This document shows positions 14,973 to 23,587 of a stretch of DNA of 45,993 nt, piece by piece. Origin of the DNA: Actinomycetospora sp. (GTDB taxonomy: Bacteria; Actinomycetota; Actinomycetes; Mycobacteriales; Pseudonocardiaceae). The stretch spans positions 1 through 45,993 of the forward strand of contig JAQSWW010000004.1 in assembly GCA_029266415.1 (NCBI GenBank), written 5' to 3'. The position numbers were made by a program, and so were the translations under genes. Position 1 is the stretch's first letter. Every line of letters starts with the position of its first letter. The notes under the pieces were generated by a model. It did not search any database. It was not told where the DNA came from and worked only from the letters and a program-made list of their open reading frames with translations.

Positions 14973-15224
14973 ATGACCGTCACGCCCACGGGGCCGACCG
15001 CCGAGGACGCCGTCCTGCTCTACGTCGGCGGCCCGCTGGACGGCCGCGTCGAGGTGCGCGAGGCACGCCACGGCGCGCCCCTGCCGGTGGTGACCCACAC
15101 CCACCTCCACGACGGCCCGAAGGTCGTCCACGTCTACGACCTGCACCCGCTCACCCCGGCCGCGGGCGTCTACCACCTGCGGCTGAGCGAGGTGCCCGCC
15201 GATCAGTCGCCGGCGGCGAGGTAG
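14973..15224 (+). CDS. small conserved hypothetical protein
   Basis: 83 residues. Starts MTVTPTGPTAEDAV and contains LLYVGGPLDGRVEV, THTHLHDGPKVVHVYDLHP and VYHLRLSEVP. ATG 14973 is preceded by GAGGAGG at good spacing, which supports it as a real gene. The compact all-beta pattern with a YVGGPLDGR start is seen in small actinobacterial and phage-associated proteins of unknown function. Its last 22 bp overlap the end of the convergent membrane-protein gene, so the two transcripts are antisense at their 3' ends. Confidence 0.6.
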   Translation: MTVTPTGPTAEDAVLLYVGGPLDGRVEVREARHGAPLPVVTHTHLHDGPKVVHVYDLHPLTPAAGVYHLRLSEVPADQSPAAR

Positions 15225-15592
15225 CTCAGGCCGCACAGCGTCCCCCACGTCGCGGCCACGCCGGCCGCCTTGGTCCGGGCCGTCGCGTCCGGCAGCGACG
15301 TCCCCAGCACGACGAGGTCGACGAGGTCCGCGCCGACGCGCACGGCGATCGCGGTGCGCAGCGCCCCACCCGCCGGGGCGAGGGCCATGGCGAGGCCGGA
15401 GGCGAGGTCACGCCCGCCGAGGGCGCGCACCCCGATCGCGGTGGCCGTCGGCAGCGGCGCCCCCTCGGCCTGCAGCGCGGTGGGCTTCGTGAACAGCTCG
15501 GGACGGGCGATGATCGCCACGCTGTACCCGGCGGTGGCCACGCCGAGCAGGCGGGGGATCCACGTCAGGTCGCGCGAGCGGGAGGCAGCCAT
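15203..15592 (-). CDS. small membrane protein, DUF4267-like
   Basis: 129 residues. Hydrophobic stretches occur at about 10-32 (IPRLLGVATAGYSVAIIARP), 50-75 (GVRALGGRDLASGLAMALAP), 80-97 and near the C-terminus, giving three or four membrane spans. The GxRxLGGRDL pattern resembles DUF4267-type membrane proteins. Function unknown. ATG 15592 is used. It follows the TetR gene by 23 bp on the same strand and is probably cotranscribed with it, making it a candidate target of that repressor. Confidence 0.6.
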   Translation of the reverse strand: MAASRSRDLTWIPRLLGVATAGYSVAIIARPELFTKPTALQAEGAPLPTATAIGVRALGGRDLASGLAMALAPAGGALRTAIAVRVGADLVDLVVLGTSLPDATARTKAAGVAATWGTLCGLSYLAAGD

Positions 15593-15615
15593 GATCGCCC
15601 TGTACCCGCGGGAGC

Positions 15616-16239
15616 TCAGCCGGACGCCGCGTCGCCCTCCCCGGGCAGGTGCAGGAGCAGGCGCAGCACGCGGCTGTAGAGATCGCCGGACACCGCGTCC
15701 TCGCCGAGGACGCGCCGCAGGCGGATCAGCCCGTGGTAGAGCGCCGCGGCCGCGATGACGACCTCGTCGTCGCGCACGGCCGCGCGCACGGCGGGGTCGA
15801 CGTCCTCCCAGTTGCGGGCGAGCTCGTCGGTCGCGAGCCGGGCCAGCCGGACCTCGTGCTCGGCGAGGCGGCCGGCGAACTCGGGGTGGCGCACGGCGTA
15901 GAGCCACACCTCGGCGTCGAGCAGGGCGTCCTCGCGCGAGTCGGCCACGTCGGTGACGAGGCGGTCGAGCGCGGCGAACGTCTCGGCCGGGTCCCCGCCC
16001 ACCAGCGCCGACTTGTGGTCGACCGCGGCCGACGTCTGGTCCTCGACGAGCTCGGTGAACAGCGCTTCCTTGCTGGCGAAGTGCACGTAGACCGAGCCGA
16101 CCGACACCCCGGCGGTCCGGGCGATCTCCTCGACCGACGCCGGGCCGTATCCGCGCTCGGCGAACACGCGGCGCGCGGCGACGAGCAGGGCCTCGCGGGT
16201 GCGGGCCTTGGTGGCGGCGCGTCGGCCGACGGGCGTCAC
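15616..16239 (-). CDS. TetR-family transcriptional regulator
   Basis: 207 residues. The helix-turn-helix is at about 8-55: ALLVAARRVFAERGYGPASV, EEIARTAGVSVGSVYVHFAS and KEALFTELVEDQT. The C-terminal ligand domain is helical and Asp/Arg-rich. GTG 16239 is chosen for the adjacent GGGGGAGGACGC. TetR proteins usually repress their own and neighbouring genes in response to a small ligand. Candidates are the membrane-protein gene downstream (23 bp) and the divergent helicase gene (111 bp away). No perfect palindrome was noticed in the divergent region. Confidence 0.9.
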   Translation of the reverse strand: MTPVGRRAATKARTREALLVAARRVFAERGYGPASVEEIARTAGVSVGSVYVHFASKEALFTELVEDQTSAAVDHKSALVGGDPAETFAALDRLVTDVADSREDALLDAEVWLYAVRHPEFAGRLAEHEVRLARLATDELARNWEDVDPAVRAAVRDDEVVIAAAALYHGLIRLRRVLGEDAVSGDLYSRVLRLLLHLPGEGDAASG

Positions 16240-16350
16240 GCGTCCTCCCCCTCGCCGCATCGGAGCAGCGGCCGTGTCGTGCAGTGACGGATCGTAACCC
16301 GCCGGGCGCACGAACCGGGCGTCGCCGTCGCGACACACGAGCGCGGGACA

Positions 16351-18957
16351 ATGGCGGGGATGACCACCTCCACCGCCCTGCTCGCCCGTCCGGGCGCCGA
16401 CGCCGACGAGCTCTACGAGGGGTTCGCGGAGTGGGCCGCCGAGCGGGGCCTGGAGCTCTACCCCGCGCAGTCCGAGGCGCTCATCGAGCTGGTCTCGGGC
16501 TCGAACGTCATCCTCTCGACGCCGACGGGGTCGGGGAAGTCGCTGGTCGCGCTCGGGGCCCACGTGGCCGCGCTCGCCCACGGCCGGCGCACCGTCTACA
16601 CCGCGCCGATCAAGGCGCTGGTCTCGGAGAAGTTCTTCGCCCTCGGCGCCCAGCTCGGCTACGAGCAGGTCGGCATGCTCACCGGCGACGCCGCGGTGAA
16701 CCCCGACGCCCCGGTCATCTGCTGCACCGCCGAGGTGCTGGCCAACTGGGCCCTGCGCGAGGGGGCGCGCGCCGAGGTCGGCCAGGTCGTCATCGACGAG
16801 TTCCACTTCTACGCCGACCCCGAGCGCGGCTGGGCCTGGCAGGTGCCGCTGCTCGAGCTGCCGCAGGCCCAGTTCCTGCTCATGTCGGCGACGCTGGGCG
16901 ACGTCTCGTTCTTCGCCGAGGACCTGACGCGGCGTACCGGGCGCGAGACCGCGGTCGTGGCCCACACCGAGCGGCCCGTCCCGCTGTCGTTCCGCTACGC
17001 CCGCACCCCGCTGCACGAGACGATCACCGAGCTGCTCGCCGGCCAGCAGGCGCCCGTCTACGTCGTCCACACCACGCAGGCCGCCGCCGTCGAGCAGGCC
17101 CAGGCCCTCATGAGCCTCAACGTCTCGACGAAGGCCGAGAAGGAGCAGATCGCCGAGCTCATCGGCTCCTTCCGCTTCACCGCGGGGTTCGGCAAGACGC
17201 TCTCGCGGCTGGTGCGCCACGGCATCGGCGTGCACCACGCCGGGATGCTGCCGAAGTACCGCCGGCTCGTGGAGACGCTCGCCCAGGCGGGCCTGCTCAA
17301 GCTCATCTGCGGCACCGACACCCTCGGGGTCGGCATCAACGTCCCCATCCGCACGGTGCTGTTCACCGCGCTGACCAAGTTCGACGGCCAGCGCGTGCGC
17401 CACCTGCGCGCCCGCGAGTTCCACCAGGTCGCGGGCCGGGCGGGGCGCGCCGGCCACGACACCGCGGGCTACGTCGTCGCCCAGGCCCCCGAGCACGAGG
17501 TGGAGAACGCCAAGCGCCTCGCGAAGGCGGGCGACGACGTCAAGAAGCAGCGCCGGGTGGTGCGCACCAAGCCGCCCGAGGGCTTCGTGTCGTGGTCGGA
17601 GAAGACGCTCGAACGGCTCATCGAGGCCCAGCCCGAGGCGCTGACCAGCCAGTTCCGGGTGTCGACGGCGATGCTGCTGCAGGTCGCGCAGCGCGAGCAG
17701 CCGTTCTTCGCCGCGATGCGCCACCTGCTCGAGGACAACCACGCCGACCGGCCCACCCAGCGCAAGCTGATCCTGCGCGCCATCGCGCTCTACCGCGGGC
17801 TGCTCGAGGCCGACGTCGTCGAGCGCGTCGATCCCCCGGCCGGGAGCCGGAGCGCAGCGGAGCTCGACCCCGACCAGAGATGCCCCGACGTGCGCCTCGT
17901 CGACGACCTCCAGGTCGACTTCGCGCTCAACCAGCCGCTCTCGCCGTTCGCGCTCGCGGCGTTCGACCTGGTGGACAAGGAGTCGCCGACGTACGCGCTC
18001 GACCTCGTCTCGGTGGTCGAGGCGACCCTCGACGACCCCAAGCAGGTGCTGCGCGCCCAGGAGAACAAGGCGCGCGGTGAGGCCGTGCAGGCGATGAAGG
18101 CCGAGGGCATCGAGTACGAGGAGCGCATGGAGCTCCTCGAGGACGTGACGTGGCCCCGGCCCCTCGCGGAGCTGCTCTCCGCGGCCTACGAGTCCTACCG
18201 GTCGGGCCACCCGTGGGTCGCCGACCACGAGCTCGCCCCGAAGTCGGTGGTCCGCGACCTCTACGAGCGCGCGATGACGTTCACCGAGTACGTCTCGTAC
18301 TACGGCATCGCCCGCTCCGAGGGCCTCGTCCTGCGCTACCTCACCGACGCCTACCGGGCGCTGCGCCAGACCGTGCCCGAGGCCGCACGCACCGAGGACC
18401 TCGACGACCTCGTCGCCTGGCTCGGCGAGCTCGTGCGCCAGACCGACTCGTCACTGCTCGACGAGTGGGAGAACCTGGCCGGGGCGGGCGGGGACGGCAC
18501 GGCGCTGGACGCGGCGGGGTCGGACGCGCGCCCGGTCGACCAGGGCCCGCCGCCGGTCACCCGCAACGAGCGCGCCTTCCGGGTGCTGGTGCGCAACGAG
18601 ATGTTCCGCCGCGTGGAGCTCTTCGCCCGCCGCTCGCCCGCCGAGCTCGCCGCCCTGGACGACGTGGGAGACGCAGCGCAGCGGAGCTCGACCCGGGGAT
18701 CGGGCCCCGACGCCGACGCCTGGGCCGCGGCGATGGAGGCCTACTTCGCCGAGTACCCCACCGTCGGCGCCGGCCCGGACGCCCGGGGCCCGGCGTTCTT
18801 CCGCGTCACCGTCGACGGGCGCACCTGGCACGTCCGCCAGGTGCTCGACGATCCCGAGGGCGACCACGACTGGGCCATCAGCGCCGACGTCGACCTCGAC
18901 GCCTCCGACGAGCTCGGCGCGGCCGCGGTGCACGTGACGGCGATCGGCCCGCTGTGA
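16351..18957 (+). CDS. Ski2-like DEAD/DEAH-box helicase with DUF3516
   Basis: 868 residues. Motif I is STPTGSGKS, motif Ia TAPIKALVSEKF, motif II is DEFH (VIDEFHFYAD), motif III LLMSATLGD, motifs IV-VI include VHHAGMLPKYRR, GTDTLGVGINVPIRTV and [10 protein letters not shown]. The C-terminal half is the DUF3516 region of actinobacterial RNA helicases. It is probably an RNA helicase in RNA turnover or ribosome maturation, by family similarity. ATG 16351 or 16360 may be used; 16360 fits family starts (MTTSTALL). Two non-conserved insertions, near residues 498-507 and 773-782, are encoded by copies of one 29-bp DNA repeat read in different frames. Confidence 0.9.
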   Translation: MAGMTTSTALLARPGADADELYEGFAEWAAERGLELYPAQSEALIELVSGSNVILSTPTGSGKSLVALGAHVAALAHGRRTVYTAPIKALVSEKFFALGAQLGYEQVGMLTGDAAVNPDAPVICCTAEVLANWALREGARAEVGQVVIDEFHFYADPERGWAWQVPLLELPQAQFLLMSATLGDVSFFAEDLTRRTGRETAVVAHTERPVPLSFRYARTPLHETITELLAGQQAPVYVVHTTQAAAVEQAQALMSLNVSTKAEKEQIAELIGSFRFTAGFGKTLSRLVRHGIGVHHAGMLPKYRRLVETLAQAGLLKLICGTDTLGVGINVPIRTVLFTALTKFDGQRVRHLRAREFHQVAGRAGRAGHDTAGYVVAQAPEHEVENAKRLAKAGDDVKKQRRVVRTKPPEGFVSWSEKTLERLIEAQPEALTSQFRVSTAMLLQVAQREQPFFAAMRHLLEDNHADRPTQRKLILRAIALYRGLLEADVVERVDPPAGSRSAAELDPDQRCPDVRLVDDLQVDFALNQPLSPFALAAFDLVDKESPTYALDLVSVVEATLDDPKQVLRAQENKARGEAVQAMKAEGIEYEERMELLEDVTWPRPLAELLSAAYESYRSGHPWVADHELAPKSVVRDLYERAMTFTEYVSYYGIARSEGLVLRYLTDAYRALRQTVPEAARTEDLDDLVAWLGELVRQTDSSLLDEWENLAGAGGDGTALDAAGSDARPVDQGPPPVTRNERAFRVLVRNEMFRRVELFARRSPAELAALDDVGDAAQRSSTRGSGPDADAWAAAMEAYFAEYPTVGAGPDARGPAFFRVTVDGRTWHVRQVLDDPEGDHDWAISADVDLDASDELGAAAVHVTAIGPL
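17842..17870 (+). repeat. 29-bp intragenic repeat, copy 1
   Basis: Shares 27 of 29 bases with 18666-18694, including the exact core GCGCAGCGGAGCTCGACCC (17852-17870). It lies inside the helicase gene and encodes a SRSAAELDP-type loop. Its phase differs from copy 2. Confidence 0.7.
18666..18694 (+). repeat. 29-bp intragenic repeat, copy 2
   Basis: Second copy of the repeat, in the same helicase gene, read in another frame (AAQRSSTR). The core starts at codon position 1 here but at codon position 2 in copy 1, so similarity is at the DNA level and not the protein level. Confidence 0.7.
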
Positions 18958-18969
18958 CGCACGCTGCGT

Positions 18970-19008
18970 GAGTCGGCGGCGCTACGTGACGAACCAGAAC
19001 GCCGACTC
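18970..19008. terminator. hairpin between the helicase and AraC-type genes
   Basis: GAGTCGGCG (18970-18978) and CGCCGACTC (19000-19008) are perfect 9-bp arms with a 21-nt loop, extended imperfectly by ACGCT / AGCGT outside. It lies between convergent genes and could serve both strands. The form also resembles dispersed intergenic repeats. Confidence 0.5.
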
Positions 19009-19039
19009 GGTGAGCGTCCTGGCCGTGGGCTGACGCCGG

Positions 19040-20017
19040 TCACGCCCCGACGAGCAGGTCCTCCTCGTCGTGGGTGCGGGCGCGCACGGCGCCGGGCGGG
19101 GTGCCGACGACGCGGCGGAAGGCGCGGCTGAAGGCCGCCTCGGAGCGGTAGCCGAGCGAGGTGGCGACCGCGGCGACGGTGGTGTCGCCGGCGCGCAGGC
19201 GGTCGTGGGCAACGAGCATGCGCCAGCGGGTCACGTACGTCATCACCGGTTCGCCGACCAGCGCGGTGAAGCGGGCGGCGAAGGTCGAGCGCGACAGGGC
19301 CAGCTCGTGGGCGAGACCGGCGACCGACCAGTCGCGGGACGGGTCGGCGTGGACGAGGGCCAGGGCACGGCCGATGTCGGGGTCGGCGAGGGCGCCGAGC
19401 CAGCCCGTACGGGCCGCGGGGTCGTGCGCGAGCCAGGCGCGCAGCATCTGGACGACGAGGACGTCGGCGAGCCGGGTGATCACGGCCTCGCCGCCGGGCT
19501 GCGTCTCCTCCACCTCGAGCGCGATCAGGCGCAGCGTGTCCTGCAGCCGCGCGGTCAGCGGCGACACCGGCACGTGGACGATGTCGGGCATCAGCGCCAC
19601 GAGCTGCTCGGCCATGGGGTGCTCGAGGCGCACCGCGCCGCAGATCATCGTCGTGGTCGCACCGGTGCCGCCGTAGCTGATCGAGGCGTACCGGTCGCCG
19701 TACCAGGTGTGCGGCAGCGTCAGGACGTTCGGCACCGACAGACCCGGCGCCAGGTCCGCCGAGCGCATCACGTGGCCCTCGCCGCGCGGCAGGAGCACGA
19801 CGTCGGAGGAGGCCAGCGTCACGACCTCGTCGCCGACGACGATCGTCGCCGTCCCCGACGTCACGACGTGGAACCACAGGCAGCGGGGCGTCTCGGGCAG
19901 CGCGAGGCCCCACGGCGCCCGCAGCTCGGAGGAGCAGTAGAACGTCCCGTTCATCCGCAGGACGTGGAGCGCCTCGCCGACGGCGTCGGTCGGCGTCCAC
20001 GGAGGCTGGGTCGGCAC
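19040..20017 (-). CDS. AraC-family regulator with N-terminal cupin
   Basis: 325 residues. The N-terminal part is a cupin_6-type sensor (FYCSSELRAPWGLALP, WFHVVTSGTATIVV, VVLLPRGEGHVMRS). The C-terminal double helix-turn-helix has WSVAGLAHELALSRSTFAAR, then VAAVATSLGYRSEAAFSRAF and RRVVGTPPGAVRAR. GTG 20017 gives the usual short lead before the cupin; longer in-frame extensions enter the promoter region of the divergent NmrA-like gene. AraC/cupin_6 regulators of this kind usually control an adjacent reductase, and the divergent gene at 20158 is the likely target. Confidence 0.88.
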   Translation of the reverse strand: MPTQPPWTPTDAVGEALHVLRMNGTFYCSSELRAPWGLALPETPRCLWFHVVTSGTATIVVGDEVVTLASSDVVLLPRGEGHVMRSADLAPGLSVPNVLTLPHTWYGDRYASISYGGTGATTTMICGAVRLEHPMAEQLVALMPDIVHVPVSPLTARLQDTLRLIALEVEETQPGGEAVITRLADVLVVQMLRAWLAHDPAARTGWLGALADPDIGRALALVHADPSRDWSVAGLAHELALSRSTFAARFTALVGEPVMTYVTRWRMLVAHDRLRAGDTTVAAVATSLGYRSEAAFSRAFRRVVGTPPGAVRARTHDEEDLLVGA

Positions 20018-20157
20018 CCGCCCAGCTTCCGGCACACGCCACTCCTCGTCCACGAGCCCCGGACGATCGGGCAGACCACGCGGCGTCGCGGTGATGGTCC
20101 GTCCACCCCCCGGGTCCGACGCTGGACGCACCCACACCGGAGCGAGGAGCCACCACC

Positions 20158-21027
20158 ATGATCACTGTCCTGGGCGCCAGCGGGAACACCGGCGGGCGGG
20201 TCGTGCGCCGCCTGCGCGAGGCCGGCGAGACCGTCCGCGCCGTCGGGCGCGACGCCGCCCGCCTGGCCGACGCGGCCGCGCACGGCGCCGAGCCGCACGC
20301 CGCCGACATCACCGACCGCACCGCCCTGACCGCGGCGCTGTGCGGGGCGGACGCCGCCTACGTCCTCATGCCCCTCGACGTCACCCGGCCCGGCTACCGC
20401 GCGCACCAGGAGCAGGTGGGCACCGCCATCGCCACCGCGCTCGCCGACGCCGGCGTGCCGCGGGTGGTGGCGCTCAGCGCGCTCGGCGCCGAGCGGGAGC
20501 GCGGCACCGGGTTCCTCGAGACCCTCCACGAGCAGGAGCAGCGCCTCGCCGCGCTCGACGCCCGGGTGCTGTTCCTGCGCCCGGGGCTGTTCTTCGAGTC
20601 GTTCCTGCCCTCGCTGGACGCGATGCTCGCCACCGGCGTCCACCACGACACCATCGACCCCGAGCTCGCGCTGCCCATGGTCGCGACCGCCGACGTGGGC
20701 GATGCCGCCGCGGCCGCGCTGCGCGACCCCGACGCGGCCGGGGTCCGCGAGCTGCTCGGGCCCGAGGACCTCACGGTCCCCGACGCGGTCGCCCGCCTCG
20801 GCTCCGCGCTCGGGCGGCCGGGCCTGCGCTACGAGCGTCCGCCGGAAGAGGTGATGCGCGCGGTGCTGGTGGAGGTGGGCCTGCCGCCGGACCTCGCCGA
20901 CGAGAACCTCGCGATGAACGCGGCGTTCAACGCCGGCACGGTGTGGAGCCTCGTCGGCCGCGGGCCGGCCACGAGCACCCCGACGACCCTCGAGGAGTGG
21001 GCCCGGACGCTCGCCCCGGTGAGCTGA
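20158..21027 (+). CDS. NmrA-like NAD(P)-binding reductase
   Basis: 289 residues. A GASGNTGG nucleotide-binding loop (6-13) opens a Rossmann fold; AVGRDAARLAD fixes the ribose-phosphate side, then ADITDRTALTAAL and ALSALGAERE. The catalytic YxxxK of extended SDRs is absent, as in NmrA / QOR2-type proteins, so the role may be quinone reduction or redox sensing. ATG 20158 follows GGAGCGAGGAG. It is divergent from the AraC-type regulator, which fits the common AraC/NmrA gene pair in actinobacteria. It ends 7 bp from the convergent exonuclease gene. Confidence 0.88.
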   Translation: MITVLGASGNTGGRVVRRLREAGETVRAVGRDAARLADAAAHGAEPHAADITDRTALTAALCGADAAYVLMPLDVTRPGYRAHQEQVGTAIATALADAGVPRVVALSALGAERERGTGFLETLHEQEQRLAALDARVLFLRPGLFFESFLPSLDAMLATGVHHDTIDPELALPMVATADVGDAAAAALRDPDAAGVRELLGPEDLTVPDAVARLGSALGRPGLRYERPPEEVMRAVLVEVGLPPDLADENLAMNAAFNAGTVWSLVGRGPATSTPTTLEEWARTLAPVS

Positions 21028-21034
21028 TCGGCGT

Positions 21035-21877
21035 CTATCGCTTGCGCGAGCGCCCCAGGGACGGCGGCGGGACGACCGGGCCGAGGTCGCCGTCCGGGGC
21101 CTCGTCGAGGTCGAGGATCACCGGCGCGTGGTCGGACGGGCCGGTGCCCTTGCGGGCCTGGCGGTCGACCCAGACCGCCGCGCGGCGCCGGGCCACCGGC
21201 TCGCCGGCGAGCACGAGGTCGATGCGCATGCCGCGGTCCTGGTGGAACGCGCCGCCCCGGTAGTCCCAGTAGGTGAACGCGCGCTCCTCGGGCCACCGCT
21301 CGCGCACGACGTCGTGCAGCCCGGTCTTGACCAGGGCGGCGAGGGCCTCGCGCTCGGGCGGGGTGACGTGGGTGGACGCGGCGAAGGCCTCGACGGAGTA
21401 GACGTCGGCGTCGGCGGGGGCGATGTTGAAGTCGCCGGCCACCACCGACGCGTCCGGGCCCGCGGCCTCCACCCGGTCGCGCAGGGCGGCGAGCCACTCG
21501 AGCTTGTAGGCGTAGTGCGGGTCGGACGGGTCGCGTCCGTTGGGGACGTAGACCGACGTGACGCGCAGGCCGCCGCACGTCGCGGTGACCGCGCGCGCCT
21601 CCTGGTGCGGGTAGCCGGGGGCGCCGGGCAGCCCCTCCTCGACGTCGTCGAGCCCGACGCGGGAGAGCAGCGCGACGCCGTTCCAGCGGCCCTCGCCGTG
21701 GTGCGCGACGGCGTAGCCGCGCTCGGCCAGCGGGGCGGCGAAGGTCTCGGCGAACGCCTCGTCGGAGAGCTTGGTCTCCTGCAGGCAGACCACGTCGGGC
21801 GCGCGGTCGTCCAGCCAGCCCAGCAGCCGCGGCTCGCGGGCCTTGGCCGAGTTCACGTTCCACGTCGCCAGTCGCAC
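21035..21877 (-). CDS. xth: exodeoxyribonuclease III (AP endonuclease)
   Basis: 280 residues. All exonuclease III family motifs are visible: WNVNSAKAR near the start, CLQETK with the metal-binding Glu, VYVPNGRD, VAGDFNIAP with the active-site Asp/Asn, TYWDYRGGAF, RIDLVLA and the final SDHAPVIL with the catalytic Asp-His. It should cleave abasic sites and remove 3' blocking groups in base-excision repair. GTG 21877 starts directly at VRLATWN, as usual for the family; no strong ribosome-binding site is seen. It is divergent from the RsbU-like gene (105 bp). Confidence 0.95.
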   Translation of the reverse strand: MRLATWNVNSAKAREPRLLGWLDDRAPDVVCLQETKLSDEAFAETFAAPLAERGYAVAHHGEGRWNGVALLSRVGLDDVEEGLPGAPGYPHQEARAVTATCGGLRVTSVYVPNGRDPSDPHYAYKLEWLAALRDRVEAAGPDASVVAGDFNIAPADADVYSVEAFAASTHVTPPEREALAALVKTGLHDVVRERWPEERAFTYWDYRGGAFHQDRGMRIDLVLAGEPVARRRAAVWVDRQARKGTGPSDHAPVILDLDEAPDGDLGPVVPPPSLGRSRKR

Positions 21878-21982
21878 GCCCGCCACGCTAGCCGGGCCCC
21901 CCGACGTCCTCCCCGCCCGGCGGTCAGGGTGTGCCCCACCGGTTGCTGCCCCGGACGTCGCGCGCGTACTAGCGTCCCCGCC

Positions 21983-23587
21983 ATGTCCGCGCCCGGCTCC
22001 GTGACCGACGAGGACCGGCTGCGCCGGATCGAGCAGGTCACCGACACGGCGCTGTCGCACCTCGACGTCGGGGATCTGCTCACCGAGCTCCTGGACCGTG
22101 TGCGGGTCCTGCTCTCCGCCGACACCGCCGCCGTGCTCCTGCTGGACCCCTCGGGGACCTACCTCGTGGCCACCGCGGCACGCGGGATCGAGGAGGAGGT
22201 GCGCCAGCGCGTGCGCATCCCGGTCGGCAAGGGCTTCGCCGGGCGCATCGCCGCCGAGCGCCGGCCCGTGATCATCGACGACGTCGACCACTCCAACGTC
22301 CTCAACCCGATCCTGCGCGAGAAGGACATCCGCTCGCTGCTCGGCGTGCCCCTGATCGCGGAGGGCGGGGTCCTCGGCGTCCTGCACGTCGGCACCCTGT
22401 CCTCGCGGACCTTCACCCAGGACGATGCGGAGCTGCTGCAGATGGTCGCCGACCGGGTCGCGCTGGTGACCCGCACCCACCTGTCCGACCTCGACCGCGC
22501 GGCCGCGTCGGCGCTGCAGCGCAGCCTCATGCCCGGTCAGCTGCCCCAGGTGAACGGCGTGGAGTTCGCGGCGCGCTACGTCCCCGGCGAGGCCGGCGGC
22601 CTGGGCGGCGACTGGTACGACGTGTTCTCCCTGCCGTCGGGCCGGCTCGGCGTCGTGATCGGCGACGTCGTCGGCCGCGGGCTGCAGGCCGCGGTCGTCA
22701 TGGGGCGGCTGCGCAGCGCCCTGCGTGCGTTCGCCCTCGAGGAGGACGACCCGGCCGAGGTGCTCGAGCGCCTCGACGGCAACGTCCAGCACTTCGAGGA
22801 CGGCGTCATGGCCACCGTCCTCTACGCCATCTTCGAGCCGTCCCTGGACCGCGTGTCGCTGTCGACCGCGGGCCACCTCCCGCCGATCATCGGCCGCCCC
22901 GGGGAGAGGTCGGCACTGGTCAACGTGCCCGTCGACCTGCCGGTCGGGGTCTCGGTGGGGCCGCCGCGCCGGACCACGGTGATCGACCTCCCGCCCGAGG
23001 CGCTGTTCTTCCTCTACACCGACGGCCTGGTCGAGCGGCGCGGCCAGTCGCTGGACACCGGTCTCGACCTGCTGTGCGACGCGGTCCGGTCCGGCACCGA
23101 CTCCGACGCCGTGTGCACCGCCGTGCTGCACCAGATGATCGGCCCGGCGACGGTGGACGACGACGTGGCGATGCTCGTGGCGCGTCGCCGCGGGGGCACC
23201 TCCGTGGTGCCGCTGAACATCGTCGTGCCCGCCGTCCCGCGCACGCTGGCCGACATCCGCTCGAACGTGCGCCGCTGGCTGCACGCGGTGGGCGCACCGC
23301 CCGACGCCGCGGCGGACGTCCTGGTGGCCGTGGGCGAGGCGTGCGCCAACGTGGTCGAGCACGCCTACGGTCCGGCGGGTGGCACGCTGACGGTGCAGAT
23401 GGAGCTCGACGGCACGACGGTGGTGACGAACGTGCGGGACAACGGACGGTGGCGCCCCGCCCGCGGGGAGAACCGCGGACGGGGCACCTCGCTGATCCGG
23501 GCGTGCAGCGACGACATGGACGTGATCGCCGGGGTGGGTGGCACGACGGTCACCTTCCGCCGGCACGTGACGGAGGCGCCGCAGTGA
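21983..23587 (+). CDS. GAF - PP2C phosphatase - HATPase fusion (RsbU/RsbW-type regulator)
   Basis: 534 residues with three domains. A GAF sensor (about 28-168) has IPVGKGFAGRIAAERRPVI and LLGVPLIAEGGVLGVLH. A SpoIIE/PP2C phosphatase (about 185-400) has RSLMPGQLPQVNG, GGDWYDVF with Asp210, GDVVGRG with Asp228 and FFLYTDGLVERR. A C-terminal Bergerat-fold kinase (about 410-530) has the N-box EACANVVEHAYG and RGTSLIRACSDDM. It thus combines a phosphatase that activates STAS antagonists with a kinase that inactivates them. ATG 21983. Its stop overlaps the STAS gene start (GTGA), so they are a coupled partner-switching pair. Confidence 0.92.
   Translation: MSAPGSVTDEDRLRRIEQVTDTALSHLDVGDLLTELLDRVRVLLSADTAAVLLLDPSGTYLVATAARGIEEEVRQRVRIPVGKGFAGRIAAERRPVIIDDVDHSNVLNPILREKDIRSLLGVPLIAEGGVLGVLHVGTLSSRTFTQDDAELLQMVADRVALVTRTHLSDLDRAAASALQRSLMPGQLPQVNGVEFAARYVPGEAGGLGGDWYDVFSLPSGRLGVVIGDVVGRGLQAAVVMGRLRSALRAFALEEDDPAEVLERLDGNVQHFEDGVMATVLYAIFEPSLDRVSLSTAGHLPPIIGRPGERSALVNVPVDLPVGVSVGPPRRTTVIDLPPEALFFLYTDGLVERRGQSLDTGLDLLCDAVRSGTDSDAVCTAVLHQMIGPATVDDDVAMLVARRRGGTSVVPLNIVVPAVPRTLADIRSNVRRWLHAVGAPPDAAADVLVAVGEACANVVEHAYGPAGGTLTVQMELDGTTVVTNVRDNGRWRPARGENRGRGTSLIRACSDDMDVIAGVGGTTVTFRRHVTEAPQ

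Noticed and set aside
15616-18228. 870-codon minus-strand frame opposite the helicase, in phase with the TetR gene
   Set aside because: The TetR protein has its own start with a strong ribosome-binding site at 16239; the upstream part mirrors helicase codons and shows no motif.
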